A DNA stretch of 64,000 bases from Linnemannia elongata. Lineage: Eukaryota; Mortierellomycota; Mortierellomycetes; Mortierellales; Mortierellaceae. The translations under genes and the position numbers were made by a program. The stretch lies in NCBI GenBank assembly GCA_036320915.1, contig JAXBDG010000025.1:186001-250000 (forward strand), written 5' to 3'. How positions within the stretch are numbered: position 1 is the stretch's first letter; each line of letters starts with the position of its first letter. The notes beneath the pieces are model-generated. The model saw only the letters and a list, made by a program, of their open reading frames with translations, did not search any database and was not told the DNA's origin. This document shows, piece by piece, positions 11,556 to 22,463 of the stretch.

Positions 11556-11673
11556 TTTAGTAGTGGGTACGTGCGCAGAGTATCTGTTCAGAGCAAGAAT
11601 CGTCAGTCTTTGGTGAACTTTTTCTCCGTCTGAAATCAGGTCTGGTGATCGCCCTATCTGTTACACTCGCCAC
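11177..11673 (+). pseudogene. Degenerate third copy of the Cys/His-rich family
   Basis: Pieces of the same gene family lie here in family order. An ATG-TCA-CAG-TCG start at 11177 matches the MSQF/MTQS starts of the intact copies. At 11297 the frame reads SQLIDILNKITITSSN, aligning with the LQLTxxLNxVAIxxNN block. At 11629-11673 it reads SEIRSGDRPICYTRH, aligning with SEIRTGERPICNRHY of copy 1, with the DNA nearly the same over about 30 bases. The parts are in different frames. Relative to copy 1 two bases are missing just before 11629, an early stop follows the start, the unit A motif is not recognisable, and a 33-base T run sits in the body. It is best read as a pseudogene of a three-member tandem array. 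Confidence 0.65.
11522..11554. repeat. Poly-T tract (33 bases)
   Basis: Uninterrupted run of T inside the broken Cys/His-rich copy. It could be a retro-derived tail read on the opposite strand or simple slippage; no target-site duplication was identified by eye. Confidence 0.9.
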
Positions 11674-11873
11674 AGAACCAGCATTATGCTTGTCCGTCAC
11701 TAGAAGAGGCAAAACAATTGAAAGAGGAGAGGGCGCCATACCATCAGCCTTTCTCTACTCTTTTCTTCTTTTGTCCTTCTTTTTTCCTTCCTCGTTCCTT
11801 CCTTCCTTCCTTCAGTTTTTTTGTTACTTTGCTCTTTCCCTCACACCTTACCATCCCTAAAACCACCACAAAA

Positions 11874-12551
11874 ATGACACAGTCGATCTCTGCCACTCAC
11901 ACACCCGACCGCCCTCGCCATCAAAAAACTCCCCTAGCCCATAAAGTCTCCCAGTCTACGCAGACACAGTCGACAGAACCGAGTTCAGAGACTGGAACAA
12001 TCAACAATAACTACCACCAGAACCAACACCAACATGTACAATCTCATGCTACACCACGAGATAACGACGAATTCTTGCAGCTGACAGAAGGGCTTAACCA
12101 GGTCGCCATCTCCGACAACAACCATTACAACAATGCAGCAGAAGGAGCAGTAGAAGTAGCAATGACAATAACAACATACACCACCATGACCTCCATCCAT
12201 CACGCAAACCTCGACTTTATCAGCAACGACAACTCCCACGTCTCTACCAACAACACACCCGAAACCAAAGCCCCATATCAGAACAACCAACAATGCTGCG
12301 AAGGCATCAATGTTGATGGCAGAAATTGCAACCGCCCTGGAAATTATCCCGTTTTATCCTACGACAACAATCGCAACCCGGTGACCCGAAAATATTGTTA
12401 CCAGCACGAACCAACCTTTATGGTCGAGCGCCGATGCCTGGCCTCCAACGCCTCCCGTGGCAAACATAGGAGGACGCGGTGTAGCGTAACTTGTACCCTG
12501 GCCGAGTTCAGAAATGGAGGAATGTATATCTGTACCAACCATTACAAGTGA
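11874..12551 (+). CDS. Cys/His-rich small protein, tandem family copy 2
   Basis: Uncharacterised 225-aa intronless paralog of the gene at 10003. The start chosen is MTQSIS at 11874, because the upstream in-frame sequence is a CT-rich leader translating to Phe/Ser/Leu repeats. Residues 63-83 repeat the conserved block (DNDEFLQLTEGLNQVAISDNN). A Asn/Thr/His-rich linker follows. Unit A is C142-x9-C152-x22-C175-x2-H178 (KYCYQH); unit B is C188-x14-C203-x3-C207-x12-C220-x2-H223 (YICTNHYK). The spacings H-x9-C between units and C-x3-C-x12-C-x2-H within unit B are identical in both copies, while the linkers diverge, pointing to selection on the metal-site-like geometry. Function is unknown; DNA, RNA or protein binding through zinc is inference. 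Confidence 0.75.
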   Translation: MTQSISATHTPDRPRHQKTPLAHKVSQSTQTQSTEPSSETGTINNNYHQNQHQHVQSHATPRDNDEFLQLTEGLNQVAISDNNHYNNAAEGAVEVAMTITTYTTMTSIHHANLDFISNDNSHVSTNNTPETKAPYQNNQQCCEGINVDGRNCNRPGNYPVLSYDNNRNPVTRKYCYQHEPTFMVERRCLASNASRGKHRRTRCSVTCTLAEFRNGGMYICTNHYK

Positions 12552-13745
12552 GGCCTCATACTTTTTGGGGGGAGAAATTAGAAATTGGAAAGTGGAGAGA
12601 GAGGATGGGAGCGTGAGGGATGTATTTTCCTGCAGTTCATGCATTGACTATTTTCTGAGGGGCTACATTTTATGCTCCACTTATCACCCCTCACTCAATT
12701 CTCTGTATTAAAAAAATTACTTCATACCCTTCACCTTCAAATAAAACAGCAGAGCTGTCATTCAAGAAAAGCTATATCCACGCGATTTCTTCGCTGCCAA
12801 CACCGTGTCCATTTCTATGAATGAGAAAGGGGGCACAATGTGTCTATCCCCCTCCCCTTCTCCTCTTCCTCCTCGACATATCGTATCCCAAATGCTATAA
12901 AAATATAATAGATATGATAACAAAGTAAGGAAAGGACCATGACAAGGCTATGAAAATGCTTTACCTGTTCTTCCTGATGAGTGACAACGCATTTACTCGT
13001 ATGTCCGCGTCCAAATAACGTCAAATGCTGTCCAGCTTGTCTCAATAAAAAAAACACGTCGTGTTTGTCTACGTCGCGTGAATTCTTAACGCCAGAACAG
13101 TGACAAAAAAAACGGCCGATCCTCACAACTCTTCTCGCTTTTCTTGACGATCAATAAGGTACACACTCACAAGCATGGAAGTGAAAACAAAAAAGAAAGA
13201 AACATCAACTCATACACCGTTACATCGATAACAGCTCGGTCGGAGAGGAGGAGGAGGATGATATCGAATAAAGAACATCTTTTATGATCATTACTCAGGT
13301 CAATGTTATGTGGGTGGTTTGGGTTAGCTTCGCATAACAATAGCACTGAAAATCTATTAATCAAAGTGATAGATGATCTTTCGACCTACGACAAAAACGG
13401 GGGAGGGAGGGATAAATGGCACAGAGATCTAAAAATTGAAGGCTCAAACTCTCGCTCTTCATTTACCCACCTCATCTTCTTCGCTCTCTTTTTCTTTTAC
13501 TCGCCCCATCCCCCTTTTTTTTTCTCAGGGAAGACTACCACCTTCTACCCTAATCATGTACTTTGTTTGTTGTATCAGATTGGTGGCAATCCGATGGACA
13601 AAACAAAAATGCGCAGGTACGATACGAACACAAAGTTATTATGTATGCAAAATGAGGTGAAATGTATTATAAAACTTTTGTGTGAAATAGCAATCTAAAT
13701 AGCAAAAAATGAGGGAGAGAGAGAGAGAGAGACATCCAGGTGCTT
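12552..13745. other. Intergenic, AT-rich, no gene recognised
   Basis: About 1.2 kb with short frames only, and a short (GA)n run at 13711-13731 just downstream of the glycosyltransferase stop. Nothing with domain content on either strand. Confidence 0.55.
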
Positions 13746-16070
13746 TTAATAAAGCTCCCACCGTGGAGGAACCTGCTTAACCCGTCCCTCATTTTTGATC
13801 CTGAAAGCCGCATGCGTCGCCAACGCCGAAGCACGATTGCCCACAAAGACCGCGCTGTTCGACATCACATACGTTCTTATTGCAGCAGAACCATACCCGC
13901 CCAGATCCTCGACCGTTGTATCAAACAGTCCATTGTCCTCATCCTCTTCTCCGACTCGGAACCAGCCCGTTTGTTGGTCCATCTTGGACAAGAGTTCCGG
14001 GTCGGTCTCGGTGGTAGTGACGATGACGGGTCGTGGGGGGCGACTGGTTCCGACGCCGGTAGATTCTGTCTGTTGGAGGAGTGCGATTCGCTTGGCGATC
14101 AGGTCGACGGTCCAGAGACATTGGGAAGGGATCATTGAGGTTGATGTGGTAGATGTCATCGCGGGATTTCCTGCAGCTGCTGCGACCACATTCCCGTTCA
14201 CTTCATCCTTTCTCTCTCCTTCAGCTCCCTGCCCCTCCTCCTGATGCTGCTGTTCTTGCTGTTGTGAACCCTGATCCTGACCCTGAGGCGAACCGGATGT
14301 TGAATCAGAAGTCTCGTGGCGCGGTCCACCAGGTCTGCAAAACTCTCTTGAGGGCAACTTGTCGATATGGACACCAATGTATCCGTTACTCCTATCTGCC
14401 CTCTCAACAGCCCTCAGCACCTGGCCAACACTCTGTCGCCCCTGGGTCCTGACAGCGTTCGAGAACGGAATCTGCAACCCAATCTCCTGCCAGATCATCT
14501 CTTCGATCGCCGCGTTCTCGGACCCGACTAGCTCCGCGCCCGAGATACAGATGAACTGTCGATGACGATCCTCGCCGCCCGGTCCTCCCTTGGTCGTCTT
14601 TGACGTAGTTGTGGCTCTCCAATGTCTCGAAATCGCCTCTGGTTTCAGACTCCAGTACGTGTCCCCCAGGATTTCAAACTCGGCCATCAGATTGTATCGG
14701 TTCAGGAAATGGCGGCCCGCAAAATCCAACGCCTTCCATGATCCCGCTGTAGGTGGACCATGACACTTGATCTTGACAGGGACTATCGACCCCGCAGGGG
14801 TGACCGTTACGTCATCGTCCTCCTCGGTCGTCAATGGTGCACGGTAAGGGATCGACTGTGTGGCGTTGGTCGGATTTTCTTCCTCCTGTGCCATCTCTTC
14901 CGTAAAGGGTGTCTGGAGGACAGGGCGGGTGGTATCGATGAGGACCGTCCGCTGTAGGCTGGAGATGACCCGGAGGTCAAAGAGGGTGCTCCAGCGCTGT
15001 CGTTTCCGTCCCTTGTTTCCTGCAAAAAGCGGGTGGAGATGATAGAGGGAGGGTGGGGCCATCATGGGTGGGGGGATGATGAGTGTCCGATTCGAGTGTT
15101 TGGCGATCCAGAGCGAGGTCAGGAGTGAGAAGAACTGAGCTTCAATGGTCTCGCCCGAGGGGATAAAGACCAGGTAACTATCCGAGGGCGAGAGAATCTT
15201 GTTAACGTCGAACTCCTGCAGCGTATTGTCCCACACCGATGAAGGCTTGTTGTTGTTGTTGTTGTTGTTGTTGTCCTCTCCTTCCAAGGGCTGGTTCTCG
15301 GACTCGAGTTCCCCTTGTTCACTCGCAGGCTCGTCCAAGTACGTCTGCTCTTCGTCCAAAGGCTCATCATCTTGTTGTGATTGAGTTTCCTCGGTCTCAG
15401 AGTCGTCAAAGGGGTGCTCTGCCTCTTCTTCTTCCTCAGAAGAAATGCTCTCATCGACCCCTCCTGGTGGTGAGCTCTCACTTTTATCCTCTTCCTCCTC
15501 CTCATCGTATTCAGGGGAAGAATGTGAATCCGCCTCTCCACCGTCCAGTTCCTCATCCCCTCCTTCATCATCGTCGTCGTGGCTGTTGATATTGTTTCCT
15601 CCGTTCTCCTCCTCGTCGTCGCTATCATCGCTATCGAGTTCGTCCACTTGAAGCTGAGACTGTGTACCAGGGGCACCCTTGGGTCGAATCGGCCGTGTGG
15701 GGTCGAGGAGGTCGTCTGAAGTGTCGAGAAGGGTGGACTGGATCAATCCCTTGAGCTGACGGAGGGTCATCTTGGAATAGTCGATTGTGTAAGGGTCAAG
15801 TCCAAAGTGGTTCTCTGGATCGGACCCCTTTGCTCCTGTACCGATAGGATCGTCGATTGAGGAGGAAGATGAGGAGGATGTAGAAGGGTTGTTGCTGTTG
15901 GAGTCTGAAGGTGTGGAAGAAGAGAAGCCAGGCCGCCGGGAGACGACCCAGTCGCTGTGGGAGTCTTGTTCGGAGAGGGGCCGGAGAGAGAGGGTGAGGA
16001 GGGAGCCTATACAGAAGATGAGGAGGACTCCGAGCAGGGCCCTGTGCCTGCTAGTGATGCTTGTCGTCAT
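13746..16070 (-). CDS. Putative type II membrane glycosyltransferase (O-fucosyltransferase-like)
   Basis: Intronless 774-aa protein. I set the start at 16070 (MTTSITSRHR) rather than the upstream in-frame Met, because the upstream stretch translates a CT-rich leader. Residues 11-29 (ALLGVLLIFCIGSLLTLSL) are a signal-anchor, giving a short cytosolic tail and a lumenal body, as in Golgi or ER glycosyltransferases. Residues about 60-280 are a Ser- and Asp/Glu-rich stem with an Asn run. The folded part starts near residue 287 with DSYLVFIPSGETIEAQFFSL, followed by IAKHSNRTLIIPP, then YIGVHIDKLPSREFC near 561 and SNSAVFVGNRASALATHAAF near 740. This order (substrate entry loop, Arg/His-containing strand, terminal acceptor-like SxF segment) resembles GDP-fucose O-fucosyltransferase folds; that assignment is from memory and not certain. 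Confidence 0.55.
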   Translation of the reverse strand: MTTSITSRHRALLGVLLIFCIGSLLTLSLRPLSEQDSHSDWVVSRRPGFSSSTPSDSNSNNPSTSSSSSSSIDDPIGTGAKGSDPENHFGLDPYTIDYSKMTLRQLKGLIQSTLLDTSDDLLDPTRPIRPKGAPGTQSQLQVDELDSDDSDDEEENGGNNINSHDDDDEGGDEELDGGEADSHSSPEYDEEEEEDKSESSPPGGVDESISSEEEEEAEHPFDDSETEETQSQQDDEPLDEEQTYLDEPASEQGELESENQPLEGEDNNNNNNNNKPSSVWDNTLQEFDVNKILSPSDSYLVFIPSGETIEAQFFSLLTSLWIAKHSNRTLIIPPPMMAPPSLYHLHPLFAGNKGRKRQRWSTLFDLRVISSLQRTVLIDTTRPVLQTPFTEEMAQEEENPTNATQSIPYRAPLTTEEDDDVTVTPAGSIVPVKIKCHGPPTAGSWKALDFAGRHFLNRYNLMAEFEILGDTYWSLKPEAISRHWRATTTSKTTKGGPGGEDRHRQFICISGAELVGSENAAIEEMIWQEIGLQIPFSNAVRTQGRQSVGQVLRAVERADRSNGYIGVHIDKLPSREFCRPGGPRHETSDSTSGSPQGQDQGSQQQEQQHQEEGQGAEGERKDEVNGNVVAAAAGNPAMTSTTSTSMIPSQCLWTVDLIAKRIALLQQTESTGVGTSRPPRPVIVTTTETDPELLSKMDQQTGWFRVGEEDEDNGLFDTTVEDLGGYGSAAIRTYVMSNSAVFVGNRASALATHAAFRIKNEGRVKQVPPRWELY

Positions 16071-17032
16071 CCTCCTGTTGCTGATCTCTTTTTTATGTTG
16101 TTGTTGTGTAGTGTGTTGGGTAGTTGTTGTTGTTGGTTGTAAGGTGAGCGGATGATGAAGAAGGGAAGGGAGAAAGGGGTATGAATTCAAGTGTAAGGAA
16201 GAAGTGGATGAATGAGTGAGAGAGAATGAAAAGAGTGGAGAGAGATAAAGAAAAAGTATAAAGTGAGAGAGAAGAAGAAGAAAAAGAAGAAAGTCGCTCT
16301 GCTCTCTCTCTCCCTCTCCCTTTTCCTCAACCCTGTTTTTACGTCTATGTTTACGTTTTCTTCTTATTTGTGTTCCCCTGACCAGGGAAAAGGCGACAAA
16401 AAAATGTCCAACAGGGTAGGTGTCACCGCCCACTTTGTACAGACGCACATCCCAAAAATAGACAAAAGCACCGCTTCTCTCTACTTGCTTCTTTTCGTTC
16501 GATACTGTCTGTGTGCATGCTGGAAAGGGCTAGCCTGCGATAGGCTTAGGTAGATAGCATCTTGTCAACACATACAATCGCATGGCATTGAGCATTGTAC
16601 AAAAGTCAGAGCTGTCATTCATATCCACATCACTCTTCTTTTTTACCCTTTTCTTATTTACCCACCCCCCTATATCATCATTACAGTATTATGTTAGAAG
16701 AGACAGACATTCTAGCCGTAGAGTTACAGCAAAGTGGTATCCATCGGTTTCTGTGTTGCTGTAGTGGCGTGCATGTGTGTAACTTCTTGGTGTTGCGTGA
16801 AGATGTTGTGAAAGTGTCGTTCGTTCCTAAGCGTGTCAAGAAACGGTGTCAAGGGAGGTGTGAAGCGATGAGTGTAAGGAATGGAGGGAATTGGAAAGAG
16901 AGAGAGGACACTGACAAAGCTACACAGACAGGAAGAGCGTGTCCGTCAAGGGTCACGACGTGAAGGTGGAAACCCCATATATCTCTTTAAAAAGCAAAAA
17001 GGACTTTTTATTTGCCAAAGAAAGTCGACTTC
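16071..17032. other. Intergenic; glycosyltransferase promoter/leader and CWC25 3' region
   Basis: The leader of the glycosyltransferase gene (16071-16320) is CT-rich on the minus strand. On the minus strand an AATAAA (plus 17007-17012) lies about 20 bases beyond the CWC25 stop and may serve as its polyadenylation signal. No other gene is seen. Confidence 0.5.
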
Positions 17033-18988
17033 TCAATCGTTGCGCATGTTGGTGCGGCCTCGCTGGACGCGATCTGCCAGCGACATCGATCCATTGTAGG
17101 CCGCCTTCTGCGCAGACTTCATGAACGATGCCTGTTCGCCGTTAAACGTCTTCATCCTCTTGGCCTCTTCCTCCGCATCTTGCTTAGCCTCAATCTCTGC
17201 AATCTCTGCCAAGCGATTCTTGCGAGCCTGAGCATCAGCATTGGCATCGTCCGTCATCGCCTTCAGTCTCCTGGCGCGGTCCTCCTCCAATGCTGCTCTC
17301 TTCTTGGCCAACTCTTCTGCATGGCTCTTTTGCTGCTGCTCACGATCCTGCTGTGTCTGCTCCTGCTGCTGACGGTCCTGTGCACGGCCATGATGGCCAT
17401 TGTGCTGGCGGTCGTGGTAGCCACCGCCATTGCTAGGGCGTCGTGGAGGTGAGGTATGTCGTGCCCGTGAGGAGCGATCGTACTGCGGCGAACGTGATCG
17501 TGAGCGGCGCCTTGATGATGACGGTGGCGGCGGTGATGAACGACGACGAGTATCTTGACGCATGGGTGAGCGAGATCGCGAACGGCGTCTCGTGTCCTGA
17601 CGAAGGGGCGATCGGGACAAAGAACGACGACGGGTCTCCTGACGAGCCGCAACAGGAGATCTAGAACGTGAGCGGCGACGGACTTCCTGACGAATGGGTG
17701 ACCTAGACCGTGAACGGCGGCGAGAGTCTTGACGAACTGGAGATCGAGATCGTGAGCGGCGTCGGGCTTCCTGACGAGCTGCAACAGGCGATCGGGACCT
17801 TGATCGGCGCCGAGTCTCCTGAGGAGCAGGAGATGGGGTACTTACAGAGCGGTGGGTAACTTCGCGAACAGGCGATTGAGACTTTGAGCGCTCACGGTTT
17901 TCTCGACAAACTGGAGATCGAGAATGTGAACGACGCCGGGTTTCCTGACGAGATGGAGATCTAGACCGTGAGCGCCGTCTGCTGTCCCTAGAAGATTTGT
18001 GATGGCTGGAGGATGGCGATCCTGATTTGTGATTACTGCTACGGTGACCGCTGCTGTTGTTACTGCTAGTAATAGCGGTGTGTCGAGAGTCATCATGGCG
18101 TCTTGAAGATCTCTCTGGCGATGCCTTTCTGGCGGGTGAAGGAGACCGACGCTGATGTTTCCTGGAGGATCGTCCGCCATCGTCCCTACTGTCTCTACTG
18201 TCGTCGCTCTCATTCTCGCTGGCGTCACTACAGTCCCTAGAGGCCTTGCGCTTCTTGTGGCGCCTCTCTGATCTCTCCTTCCTGCGTTCCTCCCTGTCGG
18301 CCCTGTCCTCCTTGCTGCGCTTTGACTTTTTCTTCTTGTCCTTGTCCTTGCCTTCCTTGCTCTCCTTCAGCTGACGCATCTTGATCGGATTCTTCATCAA
18401 CTGCTCCAAACTGGCCTGCTCACGTCTCTTGATTGCCAATAACGGATCCTCACGGACTTTGGCCTGCAGATCCTTGATCGAATTGGCTTTGCCGACCTGC
18501 TGCTTCATAAAGTTATCCGAATCCTTGCTAAGCGACTTCATCCCACCAGCAGCCTTCTGCTTTAGAATATCATCCACACTGCGCTTTCCCAAGAGATAAT
18601 CCTCCTGATCCTTTTCGTCTCGGGCTCCGCCAGAGGGTGCAGCCTGGTACATCCAGTCAAGACGATCGGAGCGTTTCTTGCCGCCGTTTCGTTCAGAAAG
18701 TTGTTGAAGTTCCTGGATCTGTCGCTCCTCCTCGAGCTCCTTCCTCATCTGCTGGATCTTCTTTTCCTCATCTGCAGCTTTGCGTTCCTCCTTCCAGACT
18801 CGTTCCTGGTTTTTAAATGTTCCTGGATGCCAGGATTTTTTCAAGTTCTATTATTTTTTCATATATAATATTAGAGTGTAAGTTGTTTGTGTTCGTTGTG
18901 ATCTTTATAGTGAGCTGATAAAAACTGAGATGAGACATGCAAGTAAAGAGGTAGTGGGTTGTTGACTTACGAGATCGCCTCCTCCCAT
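17033..18988 (-). CDS. CWC25: Pre-mRNA-splicing factor CWC25 with expanded RS repeats
   Basis: Spliceosomal factor needed at the first catalytic step, where CWC25 stabilises the branch helix. Two exons: 18988-18971 (18 nt, MGGGDL) and 18847-17033; 1833 nt, 610 aa. Joining them gives MGGGDLNLKKSWHPGTF, the expected start of the family's Cir_N domain; a model starting at the internal Met at 18844 would lose it. Residues 1-100 hold the Cir_N helix and DRLDWMYQ. Residues about 160-230 are Lys/Glu-rich. Residues about 290-460 are a tandem array of units like RQEARRRSRSRSPV. The end is a coiled charged region finishing SLADRVQRGRTNMRND. The length is well above the short yeast form because of the RS array. 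Head-to-head with the kinesin gene across 345 bp. Confidence 0.95.
17490..17990 (-). repeat. Coding minisatellite for RS repeats in CWC25
   Basis: A stretch of near-repeats of about 39-48 bases, each encoding Arg-Gln-(Glu/Asp)-x-Arg-Arg-Arg-Ser-x-Ser-Arg-Ser-Pro plus a short spacer. At least eight units are readable. Unit length varies by whole codons, so frame is kept. Confidence 0.85.
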
Positions 18989-19333
18989 GTTGTTCTTGCT
19001 GTTGTTGTTGGGTGATGAAGCTGAAAGGCTGGGTTGTGAATGTTGTGAGTGAAGAAGGAGGGCGGAGAAGCAGAGATGTGAAAAAGGCGTACGGTGAAGT
19101 GCTTCGCCTGTCAGAACTAAGAAGGGAATGAAAAAAAAAAAAAAAAAAGTGACGTCACACCAACTTATTTCCACTGCCAGGTTGTGATCACTCTCCATCA
19201 ACGCAGTCAGGAACGACCTTTTCTTCCTCGGGACACAACCTACTCAAACAACTACACCCACCCCAAAACACACAGCCAAGGACAGAGAACTAAAAAGGCA
19301 GCGACACCTTTCATACATCCTTCAACGACAGTC
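18989..19333. promoter_or_regulatory. Divergent promoter between CWC25 and kinesin-14
   Basis: The 345 bases between the two start codons must hold both promoters and both leaders. They contain an A run at 19132-19148 and TGACGTCA at about 19150-19157, a perfect CRE/ATF-type palindrome that could bind a bZIP factor. Whether it acts on either gene is not known. Confidence 0.6.
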
Positions 19334-22300
19334 ATGGAGCAGCTCAACCGCTCGGTAAATAATACAAAGAAAACAAACGCGTTTTTTTTGTTTGTTGTTT
19401 GTTGTTATTATTATTCTGACACACAACAGAACAGACCAAACTTACACTCTCCATTATGCCCATCACTTACATTCAACAAACTCGACAATAGATCTCAAAG
19501 CTCAAACCGCCAACAAAGATCACCTCCACTGCAACGTCCTCATCCACCATCGCAACAGCCCTCGCAGTCGCAGCCGCCATGGGAGCCAATGAGAACACCG
19601 CAACAAACAACCTCAGGAACAACAACAGCAACAATAACACAGCACCAACTGCCGTATTAACAGCTGGGCTCAAGAGGAAGGCTGAAGAAACTGGGCCAGT
19701 GAAACGCACAAGGACAGTACCAGCAACCAACTCAAAGCCAACCTCCAACCCAACTCCCACAACAAACAGAGGACCTCTGGCTACAACTGTCAACAATAGA
19801 ACTGGGCCTGTCAAGACAACGGCGGCTACTACTACAAGGACACCTCTGGCTCGGACAGGACTGCGAGGGACTACTGCTACCCCTGCCACTACATCAAGCT
19901 CTACAGCCACTCGGCGGACTGTCGCAAGGACTGCAACACCTGTACTCTCAACAAGGGCAAGACCTGTTGCTACACCAGCATCCACAAGGACACAGCAACC
20001 CTCCATACACAGCAACAAAACACAACAGCCCAGCCCCTCTGCCAGCTCGTCCTCCAATAGCTCAGAGCCACACACCTCAGAGGGTACAACCGCAGGAAGC
20101 GCTGGCACGCTTATAACTGCTCCCAACTTGGTCACTGTGGTACCGCTGATACCCAAAAAGAAGAAGAGACCGGCATGGGATACCAAGGGTCGACTAGAGG
20201 ATATGGAAGAGTTGACGGCTGTGCTGAACGAGCATCTGCAGACGTCTAGCAATAATATGAAAGACCTGTCGAGCAAACTCAAGTCTAGCGAGGACCAAAG
20301 TACGTATTAACTTGATGAGGACAAAGGATGGCATGTTTTCTTGGCTACACTAACATAAGTCCTATACAGTAGCTGACTCTTACTCACTCTTATTATCAAT
20401 TGATAGTCGCGCAGCTGCAGTCGTTCAGGCAGAACCTCGAAAGTAAAGTGGCGATCAAGGAGAATGAAAACAGGACAATCTTTCAGAAAATGCGGCACGT
20501 GGAGCAGGACTTGCAGGTACCGTTGCTGTCTGCGCACACTACATTTTCATGTGAATGAGGTTCTGTCAGCAGCACCACTAAAACCCATTCATTTCATTCG
20601 TCTCTACGTATATAGACAACGGCCAGGAAGAACGAGGAAGAGATCCACTCACTCCGGATGCAGCACTCGATTCACATGGACCAGCTCAAGATGACGCAGA
20701 CACAACTGAAGCAGGAGAAAGACCTGTTGCAATCAAAGCTGCAATCCGCAAACGGTCAACTGGAAAGCCAGATGCAAGAAAATACCAGTCTCCGCTCAAC
20801 CATATCGACCCAATCCGCTAACTGCCTCGCCTTGGAGAACGACAACCGTGCCCTCAAGGAGAAGGTCCAGGTACGCTCCTTGGCCACAATCAGAACCCAT
20901 TCGATGAATATTCCGACAGGATGTATATCCACTCCATGCTAATCACTTTTTCACATCTTGCTTATGTCTAATAGCGAACTGAAAACACATTGGAGCAACG
21001 TGAGACAACGATTCTCATGCTTGAGCGCAAGCTCGCAGAGTCTCGAAAATCGGTGAAGGAGTTGGACCAACGGATTCGAGAGGAGGAGACCATCCGTCGT
21101 CGGCTGCACAACACTATTCAGGAGCTCAAGGGTAATATCCGTGTATTCTGCAGAGTCCGACCTGTGTCATCTTCAGTGAACGGATCCAAAAATGAGACGG
21201 CGACGGCTTCGATTACATACCCGGACATTGAGGGTCGCCAGATTGAGTTTGCGCATGCCACCGAGACGGCGACAGGATCGCAGGTTGAGAAGACATATCC
21301 TTTCACATTTGACAGAGTTTTTCAGCCCACGTCTACGCAGGAGGATGTGTTTGAGGAGATTTCGCAGCTGGTGCAGTCAGCCCTGGACGGATACAACGTC
21401 TGCATTTTTGCATATGGCCAGACTGGAAGTGGCAAGACACATACCATGGAGGGTCCACTAAATGCGTCGGCAGAATCGATGGGTATGATTCCTCGTTCAG
21501 TGCACCAGATCTACGAGAATGCCGAGGCGCTCAAAGCCAGGGGATGGACGTATAAGATGGAGGGTCAATATGTTGAGATCTACAACGAGACGGTCAACGA
21601 TCTGTTAGGAAACGATGGGCTGAATGGAGGCAAGAAGCACGATATTCGGCATGCAGATGGCAAGACGACGATCACGGACATCACGACGGTTGTGCTGACC
21701 TCACCCGAAAAGGTTGCTGCCCTGTTGAAGAAGGCTGCACACAACCGGTCTGTTGGCTCTACCTTGATGAACGAGCGATCCTCGCGCAGTCACTGGTAAG
21801 TTTTTGTCTTTTTCGTTGATGTAGTTGTTGTTGTGTGAACACCAAATGTCATTGAAACGCGCTGTCATACCGTCTTCTAACAGCTTCGTCCCTTTCTTTT
21901 TCTATCTTACGTATATTATTGTTCCTTCTTTCCTTCCTCATTAGCGTATTCACTCTTCGCCTGTCGGGAAAGAATTCAATTACGGATGAATCGAGTGAGG
22001 GAGTTCTCAACTTGATTGATTTGGCTGGATCTGAACGCCTGTCACAGTCAGGTGCAAAGGGCGATCGACTGAAGGAGACTCAGGCTATCAACAAGAGTCT
22101 GAGTGCCTTGAGTGATGTCATTTCAGCCATTGCTAATCCCAATGCCAACACCCACGTCCCCTACCGCAACTCCAAGGTAACCATTCATGTCTCTTTGTTC
22201 CTCTTTTCCTCTTGCTACGATCATTGCTCAATAATGATCATGCATATTAACTAACTTGATTTTTTTGATACTTCTCTATCATGACACAACAGCTGACATA

Positions 22301-22463
22301 CCTGTTACAGAACTCCCTGGGAGGAAACAGCAAGACGTTGATGTTTGTAAACATTTCGCCGTTGAGGAGCAACTTCAACGAGACCTTGTGCTCTCTCCGA
22401 TTTGCGACCAAGGTCAACGCGTGCACCATTGGCACTGCAACCAGGCGTGCCGTTTCCAAGTAA
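19334..22463 (+). CDS. Kinesin-14 (C-terminal, Kar3/KlpA-type) motor
   Basis: Minus-end-directed microtubule motor for spindle assembly and nuclear movement. Exons: 19334-19354, 19492-20299, 20407-20516, 20616-20870, 20975-21795, 21945-22176, 22293-22463; 2418 nt, 805 aa. The 21-nt first exon (MEQLNRS) joins ISKLKPPTK in frame; starting at the Met at 19579 would drop this conserved-looking leader. Residues to about 260 are basic, Thr/Pro-rich (microtubule-binding tail). Residues about 270-445 form a coiled coil. The neck [14 protein letters not shown] near 447 is diagnostic of kinesin-14, where the motor is C-terminal. Motor motifs: GQTGSGKT near 546, SSRSH near 669 (split by an intron), DLAGSE near 697, and [13 protein letters not shown] near the end. 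Complete and normal in length. Confidence 0.95.

Noticed and set aside
17490..17990. Regular repeats suggesting a CRISPR array
   Set aside because: Units are contiguous, vary by whole codons and encode RS repeats in CWC25; no unique spacers and the genome is eukaryotic.
19473..20282. A 269-codon antisense frame across kinesin exon 2
   Set aside because: Shadow of the Thr/Pro-rich coding strand; Val/Leu-rich without motifs, while the plus frame splices into a complete kinesin.
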